Shown: positions 11,082 to 21,940 of the stretch, piece by piece
How positions within the stretch are numbered: the stretch's first letter is position 1
Layout of the letters: every line of letters starts with the position of its first letter
Origin: Pseudophaeomoniella oleicola
Taxonomy: Eukaryota; Ascomycota; Eurotiomycetes; Phaeomoniellales; Phaeomoniellaceae
Assembly (NCBI GenBank): GCA_003868215.1
Contig: QWDQ01000002.1
Location: 930,001 to 994,000, forward strand
Length of the DNA: 64,000 nt
Direction: 5' to 3'
Translations under genes and position numbers: made by a program
Notes under the pieces: generated by a model
What the model was told of the DNA's origin: nothing
Databases searched by the model: none
Seen by the model: only the letters and a program-made list of their open reading frames with translations

Positions 11082-14000
11082 ATGGCGACTCTCAAACCTC
11101 AATTGATACGGGCTGGTAGGTTCCTGTGCGGTCATACGTTGATAATCCGACCCTGACTGTTGTACAGATACGATCGACCTTCAAAACCAAGATGCACCTT
11201 CTGCCAAAGACCACACGAGACAACCCACATATCCATCACCACTAGGACAAGGGCCTGCTGCCCCTCATCAAAACCAAGCGCTGCGCCAAGCCGAGCAGGG
11301 AGCCTTGAATGATCAACTGAATGCCCCGGCAACCAGCAATCCAAACGAACAAGGCTTCTATGACGACCACGATGATGGCGAATACGATGAGGACCTTCAT
11401 GACGATGAGGGAGAATTTGGTGATCAGGAGGGGGACGACTTGGATGATGACATGATGGACAAAATATCGAGCTCGCCTTCTATTGACGATGGTAAATACC
11501 CTCTCCCATTTATCTGGCCTACCCAAATGGCCTCGCATTTCGAAGACCCGGTTTCCTTTGATTCTACGCGATCGATCCCTCTGGGGATGGTCGATGCGTT
11601 TCCCCCTTCTTCTTTTACCTGTGCTCCGGGGGATCACCCTTTTGTCTGCTGGACCGTCGCTTCGGATCGCCTTCGAGGTAGGTATCCTAAGAGTCGAGAT
11701 GAGCATCTTCTGGAGAATTCTACCGAGGCTCACACGCACTGCTCCGTATACAAAAGTGCTGGGCAATGTCAAGCTTCTCAAATCGACCAGCAAGTTTTCG
11801 AGCATGGCATCGTAGGTAAAGACAAGCATTGCGTCATGTCAGCCGTCGACGATGCTGGCTTTGGAAGTCCGGATCTTACGCAATCGGATCCAACTTTCTG
11901 GGACCGAGAACGGCAAGATGAGATAGACTGTGTCAATCAGGAGTGTGGCTCCGACTCAGAAGGCGAAGAAGACGTTGATGGCAGATCCGAAGCATTTTCT
12001 TTCACTGATGATTCTCGTTTTATTGACTCTGGATGGGGTGGCCAATGCTTACGAGAATTAGAGGACATTGATTTCGAGTTCGTCTATGCGCTACACACTT
12101 TTGTCGCAACTGTCGAGGGACAAGCGAACGCTACGAAAGGAGACACCATGGTTTTACTTGACGATAGCAACAGCTATTGGTGGCTTGTGCGCGTTGTGAA
12201 GGACGGCAGTATTGGTAATGGCAAAAACCGAACTACTTGATGGAAGATATTAACGGGAACAGGATATCTGCCTGCGGAGCACATCGAAACGCCAACAGAA
12301 AGACTAGCGCGTCTGAACAAGCATAGGAACATCGATGTTTGTTGTGACTCCGACATCTGGTGGAAAATGGCTAATTTATTCGTAGCTCTCCGCGACTATG
12401 CTTGGTGACAATCCGGAGAAATCAAAAAATCCCCTGAAAAAGGCTATGCGAAGACGGAACGCAAAACAGGTCCAATTTGCACCTCCAACGTATCACGAGG
12501 CTGTAGTGATCGACTACTCCGACGATGAAGATGAGGATGGTATCGATATGGAGGGCGAGTCAGAGGAACAAGAAGAACAGGAAGAGTCGGAGAAAGCACA
12601 TGAGCCCTCTCAAGGAGATACTGACCCAACAGTGGAACCACTCAGACCGAAGGACTCCCAAACTATGGCAGCTGTTAGTGGCATTAAACGGGTTGAGAGC
12701 AGTGACAGTATTGCCGATCAAAATGAAAGCCCTGTGAAGGAGAGGACAAGTGACGAGCTGTTCGAACGTCAGGACGACGCCATGGGACGATCTAGGAATG
12801 GTGTTGTCCGAAATACCGACTCGTTCTTCAAAGACGATACAGCTGAGACAAAGAAGATATCTTTAACCCCTCGATTACTCCGTGGTGACTCTGATGTCAC
12901 CGAGAATGAGCCTCCAGTCAGGCCACGGCCCAGCTTTGAGGATAAACTCCAAGCTGATGATAAGAACAAGGACGATAAAAAGGACGATAAGAAGAAGAAA
13001 GAGAAGAAGTCAGGGATGCTCAGTGGTCTGTTCAAGAGGAAGGACAAGAAAGGCAAGGCTCAGGATGTTGATGAGACAGACTACGAGAAGGTTTCGGAGG
13101 AATTACAGAGATCCTCTCCGCAACCTAGAGAATCAAGCGATAACATTGTGCAAGAGACCAAGGCTACTAAGAATGAGAAGGGACCTCAGAGGCAGCCCAG
13201 CAAGCTACAAAAGCCACCACCTATAAGCATGTCGCCCAAGACTTCACCAACCAAAGATGAACAACCTAGGGACATGGGCAATACATCTCAGAATGGTCCA
13301 CGCTCACCAACGAAGGTAACAGCGTCAGTTGCTACTCTGAGGCAAGTCACATCTACCGATGACATGCAGCCTCAATATGGAGAAAGGAGAGCCAAATCAC
13401 CCGAACTCCAAGAGAGGACTCTCTTACCAGCGGATCCGCAAACGACGATGTATAACCAACGTATCACTGAAGATCGGCCCGCTCTAGCATCGTCACCGAC
13501 TGAGCCGTCAATACGACCTGTACAGGCCGATGAAGAAGATGAGGACATCACACCCCCAGCCAGTCACCAAGCGATTGATCATCAAAAGGCTGCTGTGGAT
13601 GAGCAGGCAGCGGGACGGCGTGCTGAACGGCTATCAGAGTCACCTGTTGAAGTGTCTCCAGTCGAGGCAGCGCAACATATAACCCATATCCCCGGGACTT
13701 ACCCGCCGGGCTTGGTGCACGACGCTTCCTCGTCTGAACGCCCGTCTGTATCCCCAGGGTCTCCAACCTCATCTACGAGGTCAGGTGGGGAACATGATAG
13801 GGAAGGCGGCATATCAACGGCACCAACCACGTTGTCTCCTCACGCTGACCCCCACAGCCCTGCGACCACGCACTCCACGGCACCATCGTGGTCAGATGCG
13901 TCGCTGCGGACATACATGGATAACGATGATGGAATACGCGATCTTCTCATTATCGTACACGATAAGTCCAATGTTGTTCCTGCCGGTGCCGACCATCCGA

Positions 14001-14116
14001 TCATAGGTAATTTATTCGGGGCTGAGAAAGGGAAATTGGTTGAAATGCAGTCGAATCTCGACAACATGCTGATGGGTTGGCTGGCTCGTAAGAACGCAGT
14101 CAAGCTACCAGCATGA
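11082..14116 (+). CDS. SH3-domain polarity protein, Bud14/Tea4-like
   Basis: Four exons (11082-11115, 11168-12214, 12263-12336, 12386-14116) give 961 aa; introns are 52, 48 and 49 nt. An SH3 domain lies at about residues 310-372 (DIDFEFVYALHTF, then DDSNSYWWLVRVV, then GYLPAEHIETP). It is followed by the highly conserved ERLARLNKHRNIDLSATMLGD and a basic KKAMRRRNAK segment, hallmarks of fungal Bud14/Tea4. Both introns at the SH3 end rejoin this conserved sequence exactly. N-terminal residues 50-110 are acidic (long Asp/Glu runs). The long C-terminal half is Ser/Pro/Lys-rich and probably disordered, with a basic DKKDDKKKKEKK cluster. Bud14/Tea4 recruits type 1 phosphatase to growth sites and links microtubules to formins, so a role in hyphal tip growth is likely. 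Confidence 0.9.
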
Positions 14117-15166
14117 GCATTACGATTATTGGCTATATCATGCTGATGGTATAACAACGGAGTAAGCCTTTGCAAGGCTGTTGCAGAATTTCGGGAGCAT
14201 TGCGACAAGGGTTCCTTCTGCGAAGCATCCCATTCACTTTGGTTCATTGGCGATAACCTCGTTTATGTACATTTCTTTTTTTCCATGTGCATTATTTGTG
14301 CGGGCACTTATTAGTTTTCTGGGGGCTGGAGGTCATACCCATCTTCTTCTTGGTGTTTGGGACTTGGAGGACATGACCACGACACGACCCTAGATACCGA
14401 CGGATTCAATCTAGCATTGATCATTGTATTGTACCGATTATACTAGTGTAGAGGCATCACTAGGTAATATTTATTTATGAAGCATTGCCATTCTTCCATT
14501 CTCTGTGTGCTGGAGTTGTTCAATTGAACGAAGCAGTGGCGCTGGGTACGCGAGTAAGGGAGGGAGTCTTCTAGAACGAACTTCATCTGCTGTACCACGT
14601 AAGTTAGTAATTACATAGAGTAGTAATTAGTATCTAGGCGTAGTAGGTGCAGCTGCGCCACATCTTGATTGATTACTACGTAGCAGTAATCGAAGCCAAA
14701 TGCCGATTCACCGAACTTCTAGTAACTTATAGATTGTGAGTTGTGATTTGTCGTCTCTTCACAGCCCTGTTCTGTTTAGCCCGAGCTTTGCACAGCCGCA
14801 TAGAATTACTACGGTACTATACGTGACTAGGTACATACTAGATACATACTAGGTAATATGTAGGCGTAAAACTGATCCGTCATCGCCTACGATTGCGCCT
14901 CAGAGCAGTCCAGCCGCGGGGTACAAATATAGATCAACCCCTCGCTAGAGACGCTGGTTCATATGACTGATCTAAAATCTCACCTGCTCATATCAATAAA
15001 GACCTCTCCTCAAGATCAAAAGAACTATCCTTCTACATACCTCAGCTCGATAGCGTTGTCTTCTGAGCAATTTACAGCTTCCATAATCTTGTGCATCCTC
15101 GTCGTCATTCTCTCATCATTGTGATACCCCGCTCTCACCTTTTTCCGCCACTTACACGACCTCAAA
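14117..15166. other. Intergenic interval
   Basis: This 1.05 kb stretch between two plus-strand genes holds several partial copies of the TACGTA and CTAGGTA motifs (14591-14640, 14673-14690, 14830-14870). The last 200 bp before 15167 contain no ATG and are pyrimidine-rich, as expected for a leader. No gene was seen. Confidence 0.5.
14673..14690. repeat. Imperfect TACTACGTAG-centred palindrome
   Basis: ATTACTACGTAGCAGTAAT is a palindrome with one inserted base. It belongs to the TACGTA-centred set found across the window. Confidence 0.5.
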
Positions 15167-15838
15167 ATGTCAGGGCCCTACGACTCATACAACCAATACC
15201 CTCAACAAGGTGGCTATCCACCCCAACAATCATACGGCCAAGGTCCTCAATACGGTGGTTATGATCAACAGCCACCTTACCCGCAACAGGGCTACGGCGC
15301 ACCCGAAGGTTACGGGCCACCAAGAAGACAAGATAGCTTTGGTCCACCACAGCATGGTGGCTTTCAGCACGGTCAATATGATGGTCAATTTGGCGCCTAT
15401 GATGCCAGCAACCCACAAGGACATCCTGGGTACTACGGTGGCTACGACCAACAGCAATCCCAACTGCAACAGCAGCCATCATACAACCAGCAACAACAGC
15501 AACCATATGACCAACAGCAGTCATATGGGCAACAACCTCAGCAATATACGGCACAATCTTCTGATCCAAAAGCACCAAACTACGACCCCAACGCCCCTCC
15601 AGCCGGCGCAGAAGGCGAACGTGGTCTTCTAGGTGCTGCAGCTGGCGCCTTTGGTGGTCATCACTTGGGCAAGAATGCAGGTCATGGCCTCCTCGGCACT
15701 GTTGGCGGTGCTATCATGGGCAGTATACTAGAGGACAAGTTCAAGGACAGGAAACATCATCATTCCTCGGGTCATGGAAGTCACGGAAGTCATCATGGAG
15801 GGTCAGGTTTCGGCTCGAGCTGGGGAGGGAAATGGTGA
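15167..15838 (+). CDS. Q/Y/G-rich protein with C-terminal glycine-zipper domain
   Basis: This is a single-exon gene of 223 aa. Residues 1-135 are built of Gln, Tyr, Gly and Pro (QGGYPPQQSYGQGPQYGGYD-type), a prion-like composition. Residues of about 150-190 (GLLGAAAGAFGGHHLGKN, then GLLGTVGGAIMGSILEDKFKD) match the glycine-zipper 2TM pattern of paired G-x3-G helices. The tail is His/Gly/Ser-rich (HHHSSGHGSHGSHHGG). Small fungal proteins of this design are common and poorly characterised; some are stress-induced. The start has the context TCAAAATGTC after an ATG-free leader. The gene lies 433 nt upstream of a HET-domain gene on the same strand. No function is claimed. Confidence 0.85.
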   Translation: MSGPYDSYNQYPQQGGYPPQQSYGQGPQYGGYDQQPPYPQQGYGAPEGYGPPRRQDSFGPPQHGGFQHGQYDGQFGAYDASNPQGHPGYYGGYDQQQSQLQQQPSYNQQQQQPYDQQQSYGQQPQQYTAQSSDPKAPNYDPNAPPAGAEGERGLLGAAAGAFGGHHLGKNAGHGLLGTVGGAIMGSILEDKFKDRKHHHSSGHGSHGSHHGGSGFGSSWGGKW

Positions 15839-16271
15839 TAGGACTGGACCACTGAGGACCCGGACCTAGAGATTTGCTATTGGAAGTCACGGCACTGGAC
15901 TCGATTAGGGATCGATCACGATATCATGAGGTGTTTGGCGTTTGGGATATCTTGTTGCTTGCGAATGCCTCAGATGCACAAGCCTATGGTGACTTTGGGG
16001 TTACTCTTGTAGTATTATGACTTAGCCTTTTCTCTGAGCTCGTGTACCATCTGCAAATTTCAAAATGACCATCACGAATGATTTCCCCTGACAAGGATGA
16101 ATTACGCTTCTCTTTTAGAATATGTGTACCTTTCTACCTTTTGATACCCTCGTATATAGAGACTATCTCATCATGCTCTGATGAACGGAGTTAGCACCTC
16201 GGTTATTTACAGGATAACAGCTCTTCCCCACGTCAGTGAGTAAATCGACGTCTCTGGCGAAATAAGCAAAA
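15839..16271. other. Intergenic interval
   Basis: This 433 bp lies between the glycine-zipper gene and the HET gene. It has to hold a 3' UTR and a promoter. No frame or distinctive repeat was noticed. Confidence 0.5.
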
Positions 16272-18623
16272 ATGTCGGAATGCAATTATTGCCAAAATAT
16301 CAGGCTAAGTGAATTGTATGCATATGCTCAAGAACACAATGGCGACTATTTCGCTTTTTCGGGGAGAGGAGAACCATTGAGATTTCAGTACCGCTTTCCT
16401 AGCGACGGCTATTACAAACACCATAGATCATGGATGGACCTTGCAGCATCAGCGCGTAAGGGATGTCAGCTTTGCCGCCTAATCCATGATGGATTCTTGT
16501 ATCAGTCTGACGAATTACGCCAAAGCGTTGAAGACAAAATCGCAAGCGGTGACCAGACTGATGTCCGTATCTGTCTAGATTCTTATATGAGATTCCCGGG
16601 CAAGGAACTTCTTCCGGTCTTTGATGCACTGCTTGTCCAAGTAGGTGAGCAGATTGATGATGAGTCCGAGGGTGAACAGACTACAGATACTCTACCGACG
16701 ATCATACCCTTTCAACTCATCCGGCCCAGAGGTATGCTTCAAGCTTATCCGGTCGAGGTCTATGGTTGACGTTCTTGTTCAGAAGCAGACTCTAAAGGGA
16801 TTTTGGGAAAGCTTCGGATCGGTCGCTTGGAGACGGATCCAGATTTGGGTTCTGACAACAATTTTGAGCTTGCAAGACAATGGTTATGCGAGTGTTTGCT
16901 GAATCATGTTGATCCGAATTCGACAGAAGACCACAATGTCACATCAGCACAAGGGATATGCGGAGCGAGTCCGGAACAACCGTTACCCTCTAGAGTTATT
17001 GACGTAGGCTCATGTGCGAAAGGGTTTCCCCGGCTGCACATTACCAATGCAGAGCGTGCTCAGTATATCGCCCTGAGCCACTGCTGGGGAGGTGGTTCGA
17101 GTCTCATGCTGACACAGTCCAACATCAATAGCATGCTTCAAAGCATTCCAATGGAATCGGCACCCGCAAATTTCAAAGATGCCATGGCGATAACCAGGGA
17201 ACTGGGATTTAGATATCTATGGATAGATTCATTGTGCATCATCCAAGACTCACCCACCGACTGGGAAACCGAAGCGGCTAAAATGAGAGATGTTTACAAG
17301 AACGCGACATTGACCATCGCAGCGTCTGCATCTGCAAGCACTACTACAGGTATCTTAAACAGATATTCTACGAGTCATGCCATTCCATTGCAGCCACGCT
17401 GTCGACTCAGATACGATGAGTCAGATTCCGGAGAGATATGCCTCGAAAGGAAAGCCCACCCTGAAGAAAGCCTTGATTATTGCTTCTCAAGCTCCTTCCC
17501 TTTGGCTACCCGTGGATGGGTGTTACAAGAACAAATGCTGAGCTCCCGGACTTTGTATTACGGTCAAAGGCAAATATATTGGAGCTGCATGTCATCACGA
17601 CGATCCGCCGACAGTATGCCCGAAAGTGTATATGTTACCGCTGCCTATCCCAACCAGTATATACCCCTCGAATCGACAGAAGCAACGTCTCAAGGCTCGG
17701 CTCTTGCGGAAGGGAGAAGAGCCATATTCAATCGTTGGTATGGAATTGTTGAGACCTATGCAGTACGTGAACTTACGAAAGCGACCGATAAATTTCCTGC
17801 CCTGTCAGGATTAGCAGAAGAGTTCAACCGCTTCGTACCCGACGCAAACTATGTTGCGGGTCTCTGGGACGAAGACCTCTTGGACGGTCTGTTGTGGTAC
17901 TCTACCATGCCAGAAGCTAGGAGGGTTGAATGTTGGAGAGCGCCTTCTTGGAGCTGGGCCAGTGTCGAAGATGAGCTTATATTTGCTTCGAAGGATGACC
18001 TACGAGTGGAAGGCTCTCACAACGTTGTGATTAAACATGTAGAAGTCGTTCCAGCAGGACCGAGCGTATACGGAGCGCTCAAATCTTGCTATCTCATATT
18101 GCAGGGCCTGACGCTTGATATTTATCGTAGTAAGGAGAAGTATAAAGACGGAAGTTGGGTGCCGGCCTACCTGTGGAAAGACAGACATCAAAACAAGACC
18201 TTCAAACCCTTGGGTGATCACGAACTATACGAAGAAGACATGTACCCAAAACCTTCAGATGAAGGTGCGGCCGCCGCCTCTGACATCCCCGAACATCCCG
18301 ACGGCATACAAGGAGATTGGTTCCTGGCCTTGCTGATCAGTATCTTCGAACAACGCGATGCCGACAGCAGTGCAAACCCACATCTCGACTCCCTCAATCT
18401 CGTCGACCTCACGCAAGAACCCATCGCCGACCACCAACTCTGGGTCTACGCCCTGCTTCTCCGATCCGTCGACCCGAAGACCACCACCACGACAGAAGAA
18501 AAAGCAGACGACGAAGAAGGCATCAAAATCTACGAGCGTGTCGGACTCATGAGATTCGATCTACGCAGATCCTCATACGTGTTCGGGAACGAATGGCACT
18601 TGCAGACCCTCAAGCTTGTTTGA
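16272..18623 (+). CDS. HET-domain protein (heterokaryon incompatibility family)
   Basis: Two exons (16272-16731, 16783-18623) with a 51-nt intron give 766 aa. The N-terminus has two CxxC-like cysteine pairs (CNYCQNIRL and CQLCRLIHD), often seen ahead of HET domains. The HET domain begins near residue 245 with YIALSHCWGGG, followed by FRYLWIDSLCIIQDS and DVYKNATLTIAAS. These are the three conserved HET blocks, and the TRGWVLQEQMLSSRTLYYG block follows about 60 residues on. WRAPSWSWAS marks the usual downstream region. HET domains are TIR-like cell-death effectors in allorecognition, though most family members have no known partner. No NACHT, ankyrin or WD repeats are fused here. The gene converges on the AAA ATPase at 19401. 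Confidence 0.92.
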
Positions 18624-18898
18624 TCTGATTTAAATCCTGCTTTCTTTTAATTCAACGGGGAGGCTGTCATGCTATACTACACGCACACAGACAGAGTACA
18701 CCTGTATCTTAGACAAGTAGGTAAGGACAAGCCAAAGAACCTATGTATATATATATATGCCCTAGGCAGGAAACCCCAACCTTGTATCTTTTTTATCCAT
18801 GTACCCCAATCTTCTTATAAATCCTGGAATACAACTAGAACTAGGACTAGCAACTGTATAAATCTGAATTCTTTAAGTTATTGAAAAAGGGGAGAATT

Positions 18899-18924
18899 GA
18901 TTCTTCTTCTTCTTCTTCTTCTTC
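18899..18924. repeat. (TTC)n microsatellite
   Basis: About eight uninterrupted TTC units lie in the convergent intergenic region. Confidence 0.9.
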
Positions 18925-19020
18925 GAACAGGTGGAGGTCTAGACTACACACAATATTATTATCAAAGCGATCAAATAGACAATCAAGGTAGATAGAACAG
19001 TTCAAAAAGGTAGACGTGTT

Positions 19021-19047
19021 ATCATCATCATCATTATTATTGTTATT
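19021..19047. repeat. (ATC)n/(ATT)n microsatellite
   Basis: A short run of ATC units passes into ATT units in the convergent intergenic region. Confidence 0.8.
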
Positions 19048-19073
19048 GGCGAAATGCTATATAATCGAAGCCT

Positions 19074-19091
19074 AAGAAAGAAAGAAAGAAA
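19074..19091. repeat. (AAAG)n microsatellite
   Basis: About four AAAG units lie in the presumed 3' UTR of the AAA ATPase gene. Confidence 0.8.
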
Positions 19092-19400
19092 ATAAGGAGC
19101 AAGGTAGATGAAATGGGAAAGGAAAAATCATATCGGGTCTGTAGTACTTTTTTGGGTTCATTTCGTTTCGTTTCGTTGTTTGGGTTTTTGTGTGTTTATG
19201 GGGGGGGATTGGTCGTGTCGTTATGGTCGTAGAAAAGACTGGATAGTAGCTCCGTGCTCGACTTGGATTGAAAGGAAAGAGGTAGGATTTAAGAGAATGA
19301 GTACGGAGGTAAAAGGGGTAGCTCGGTGAACTTTCTTTTCCGCTGTGGTATCCCATACCTTTCGACTGTCGAGATCAGTTGTCCCGTAAGAAGCAGTGCT

Positions 19401-21940
19401 TCAACCGTGACAGCAGCATCCTTTAGTGCCCGGCTCCTGCTGCTGTGGTCCTCCGCTGCTGAAGACATTCGAAGCTCGAATCCTCAGTCCCAGAACAATG
19501 TCCAAATGGGAATAAGATAAGTCTTGACCCTCGTGGGCCGCGAGTATGTGAGCCATCTTGACAACGTTCTTGATCTCGCGGCCGTTGATCGCTTGTTCCG
19601 AGAGCTTCGCGAGCTCGGCTTCAGTGATTATCAGTTTGCCACCGTCCTCGCCGACGGTGGTTCTGATCGTAGTGTCAGAGGATCCGGAGCTGGTGTCTGG
19701 TGTGACATCATACGAGGCTTGTGCTTCGCGAGTGAGGAAATTGGACCATACCGCTCGGCGAGCAGTAGTGTCGAGGTCGAAATACGGGATTATCAGATCG
19801 ATACGCGACTCGAAGGCCGGGTCAATCGCGTTGGCACGGTTGGTAGTAAGAAACATTATACCTTGATAGTATTCCAGACGACGGAGGAAGGCTAGGAGCA
19901 GAAATTATGAGAACGTGCCCGTAAGTTGACCTTCGGAGTCGGCCTTTGAACATGAACTAGGAACTTACTATACACCAGTTCGTTTCGTTGGATATTATCC
20001 ATTCCACGTTTCTCAAGGAATACATCAGCTTCGTCGATCAGCAGAATCGCATTCCAAAGGCGACAGCAGTCCAAGACCTCTTTGAGTTTGTTATCGGCAG
20101 TTGAAGGATTGCTTCCGATATCACCAGCGCTGACAATGTACAGTGGAAGCTGGCCGTTCTCGGAAACTTTCAGGACAAGGATCAGCGATGAAAAATTTCT
20201 CTCAACAGAAAGAGGTGGTTTTGCGTTTACCGGATTCAGCTGTTAACGTCTTCCCAACACCGGGTGGACCGCACAAGAGCATGATGACACCCCTGCCTTT
20301 GTCTTGAACGAGATCGTGGAATTTGTTCTTCTCAGGATCTGCACGTGCAGCAAAAGCCATGATCATCTTTTTGGTGTTGGCATCCAGAACCAGCTTGTCA
20401 AGGATATTGGGATTCCAATGATACTCCTGGATATCGGCGATACGGAATTCAGCTGGGTAGAGAAGTTAGCTCAGAAGGAAATGTCCTCAGTGGAACATCA
20501 CGAACCCCATTCCTTATTATCGAGATCGAATCCCAAGACGCAGGACACAGCTATAAGACATTGTTGGTCTGTCATTGGAGCGAGCTCCTCGTGCCGATCT
20601 TCCGGGGTTCCATCATCAACGGCCTGCATAAATGGCTCAAAGGAAAGCGTGGGTTTGATGATGCAGAATGGATCCTCTTGAGCGCGTGGTGTTTCTGGCA
20701 TGAACTTCGATGGTGCTGGCGGGAATCCCGGTGGTGTCGTACTCCTTCTATCTCTGGGATGTGGGAGTTTGTCCAATATATCCAACCCTTCGTCGTCAAA
20801 GTTAAATGGACCAGAGTGCACATGTCGACTATGATGATGGTGGTCGTCAAAATCATCCTCTGAAGATGTATGATGATCATTTCTCGTCACAGCTACTGTG
20901 TTAAGCAAAATGGGAGCATTGTACTTCTGCCATGCTAATGCATCGACAATGATTCTCCCCTTGAACTGTAGACGAGGTTAGTGAGAATCAAAATTGGAGA
21001 CTCCTTGGGAATTGACCTGCTTTTCTACGCCCATGCCATCTGCCTTGATGCCATTATAGTAGCTGTAGTGAAGGCCTCTGAGGCCCTCAAATTTCCTTCC
21101 TCTCGTAATCAGTGATTCTGTTACTCTGGCCTGCTCTTGGTGCATGTGCAAAGGTATATGCTGAAATTCTCTTAGTGGCCGTGCCTCATCAAATACCGCG
21201 ATGTCGAGGGATCGAGTAGTCACACCAACTATTCTTCCATTCCAATTAGATTGCTCGATCTCCAGCGACCAATGCTGATCGTCACTCGATTCTACTAGCT
21301 CAATACTACGTAGCTTCCCAGCTTCTTGGATTCCTCGCTGGTGAGTGACGAGTATCTCGCCAGGGACAAAGACGGCCCACAAAGATTTGAAGTCAATCAT
21401 TCCAGTTGCTTTTAGATTTTCGTTGATGGCGAATCCGGGTGTTAGTGAGTCTCGAACGGCGTCCAAGAGAAGTCTCACCAACTTCCTGACGACAGGGTCA
21501 TCATCATTGTCCGCAAATTGGACAAGACGATTCCAGCGGTGAAACAGTGGTCTGAAGGGTTCCTGAAAGGTGAGGTTTTGTGCATCAGCATTGATTCCAG
21601 GATAGTCTACGAAGACTTTCTGGAGAACATCTTTGAGCTGCTGGTTCTGCACTTTCAAGGAGTCAAGAACCCATTGATTTTCCCCTGAATGGTTCATCTT
21701 ATGTTTGTGCCGGCGAACGATGGCATAGCGACCAGCTAGCTTGTTCAGCTTTTCATTTTCATCCCCCACTTCTCTGTACTCAGACCACCTCATGCAACAG
21801 TCACAGTCAGCATCACCAACCCCATAGAGGTCTTTGGCTTCAGATATGGCAGCTGTTTCATGTTGGCCAGCATCTTTGGAGGAATCGACACTTAGGGTTT
21901 CTGAGATAGTCAGAATTTCTATAGCAGGGCTGTCGGCCAT
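19401..21940 (-). CDS. AAA ATPase, fungal DUF7025-type
   Basis: Five exons (21940-21017, 20965-20506, 20452-20231, 20166-19969, 19891-19401) give 764 aa. Introns are 51, 53, 64 and 77 nt. An in-frame Met at 21994 would add 18 hydrophobic residues. Residues 1-310 hold a beta-rich region (FKSLWAVFVPGEILV, then RSLDIAVFDEARPL) typical of the N-terminal domain in this fungal family. The AAA module follows: Walker A GPPGVGKTLTAES near residue 525 (intron directly after), Walker B AILLIDEADVFLEKR near 574, sensor 1 FLTTNRANAIDPAFESRI, and an arginine-rich second region. A His/Asp-rich insert (DDHHHHSRHVH) precedes the AAA domain. The C-terminus ends in KGCCCHG, an unusual Cys triplet. The protein is likely a remodelling ATPase; its substrate is unknown. 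Confidence 0.9.

Larger units (their letters stand above)
18624..19400. other. Convergent intergenic region with microsatellites
   Basis: This 777 bp lies between the convergent HET and AAA genes and holds both 3' UTRs. It contains a TTC run (18899-18924), an ATC/ATT run (about 19021-19047), an AAAG run (19074-19091) and short TTTCG and poly-G runs. No gene was seen. Confidence 0.6.

Noticed and set aside
11490-12060. Apparent 190-residue insert between the acidic region and SH3 domain of the Bud14-like protein
   Set aside because: The frame is open throughout, and the sequence just before the SH3 (DDSRFIDSGWGGQCLRELEDIDFEF) fits what I recall of filamentous-fungal homologues, so no extra intron or foreign insert is needed.
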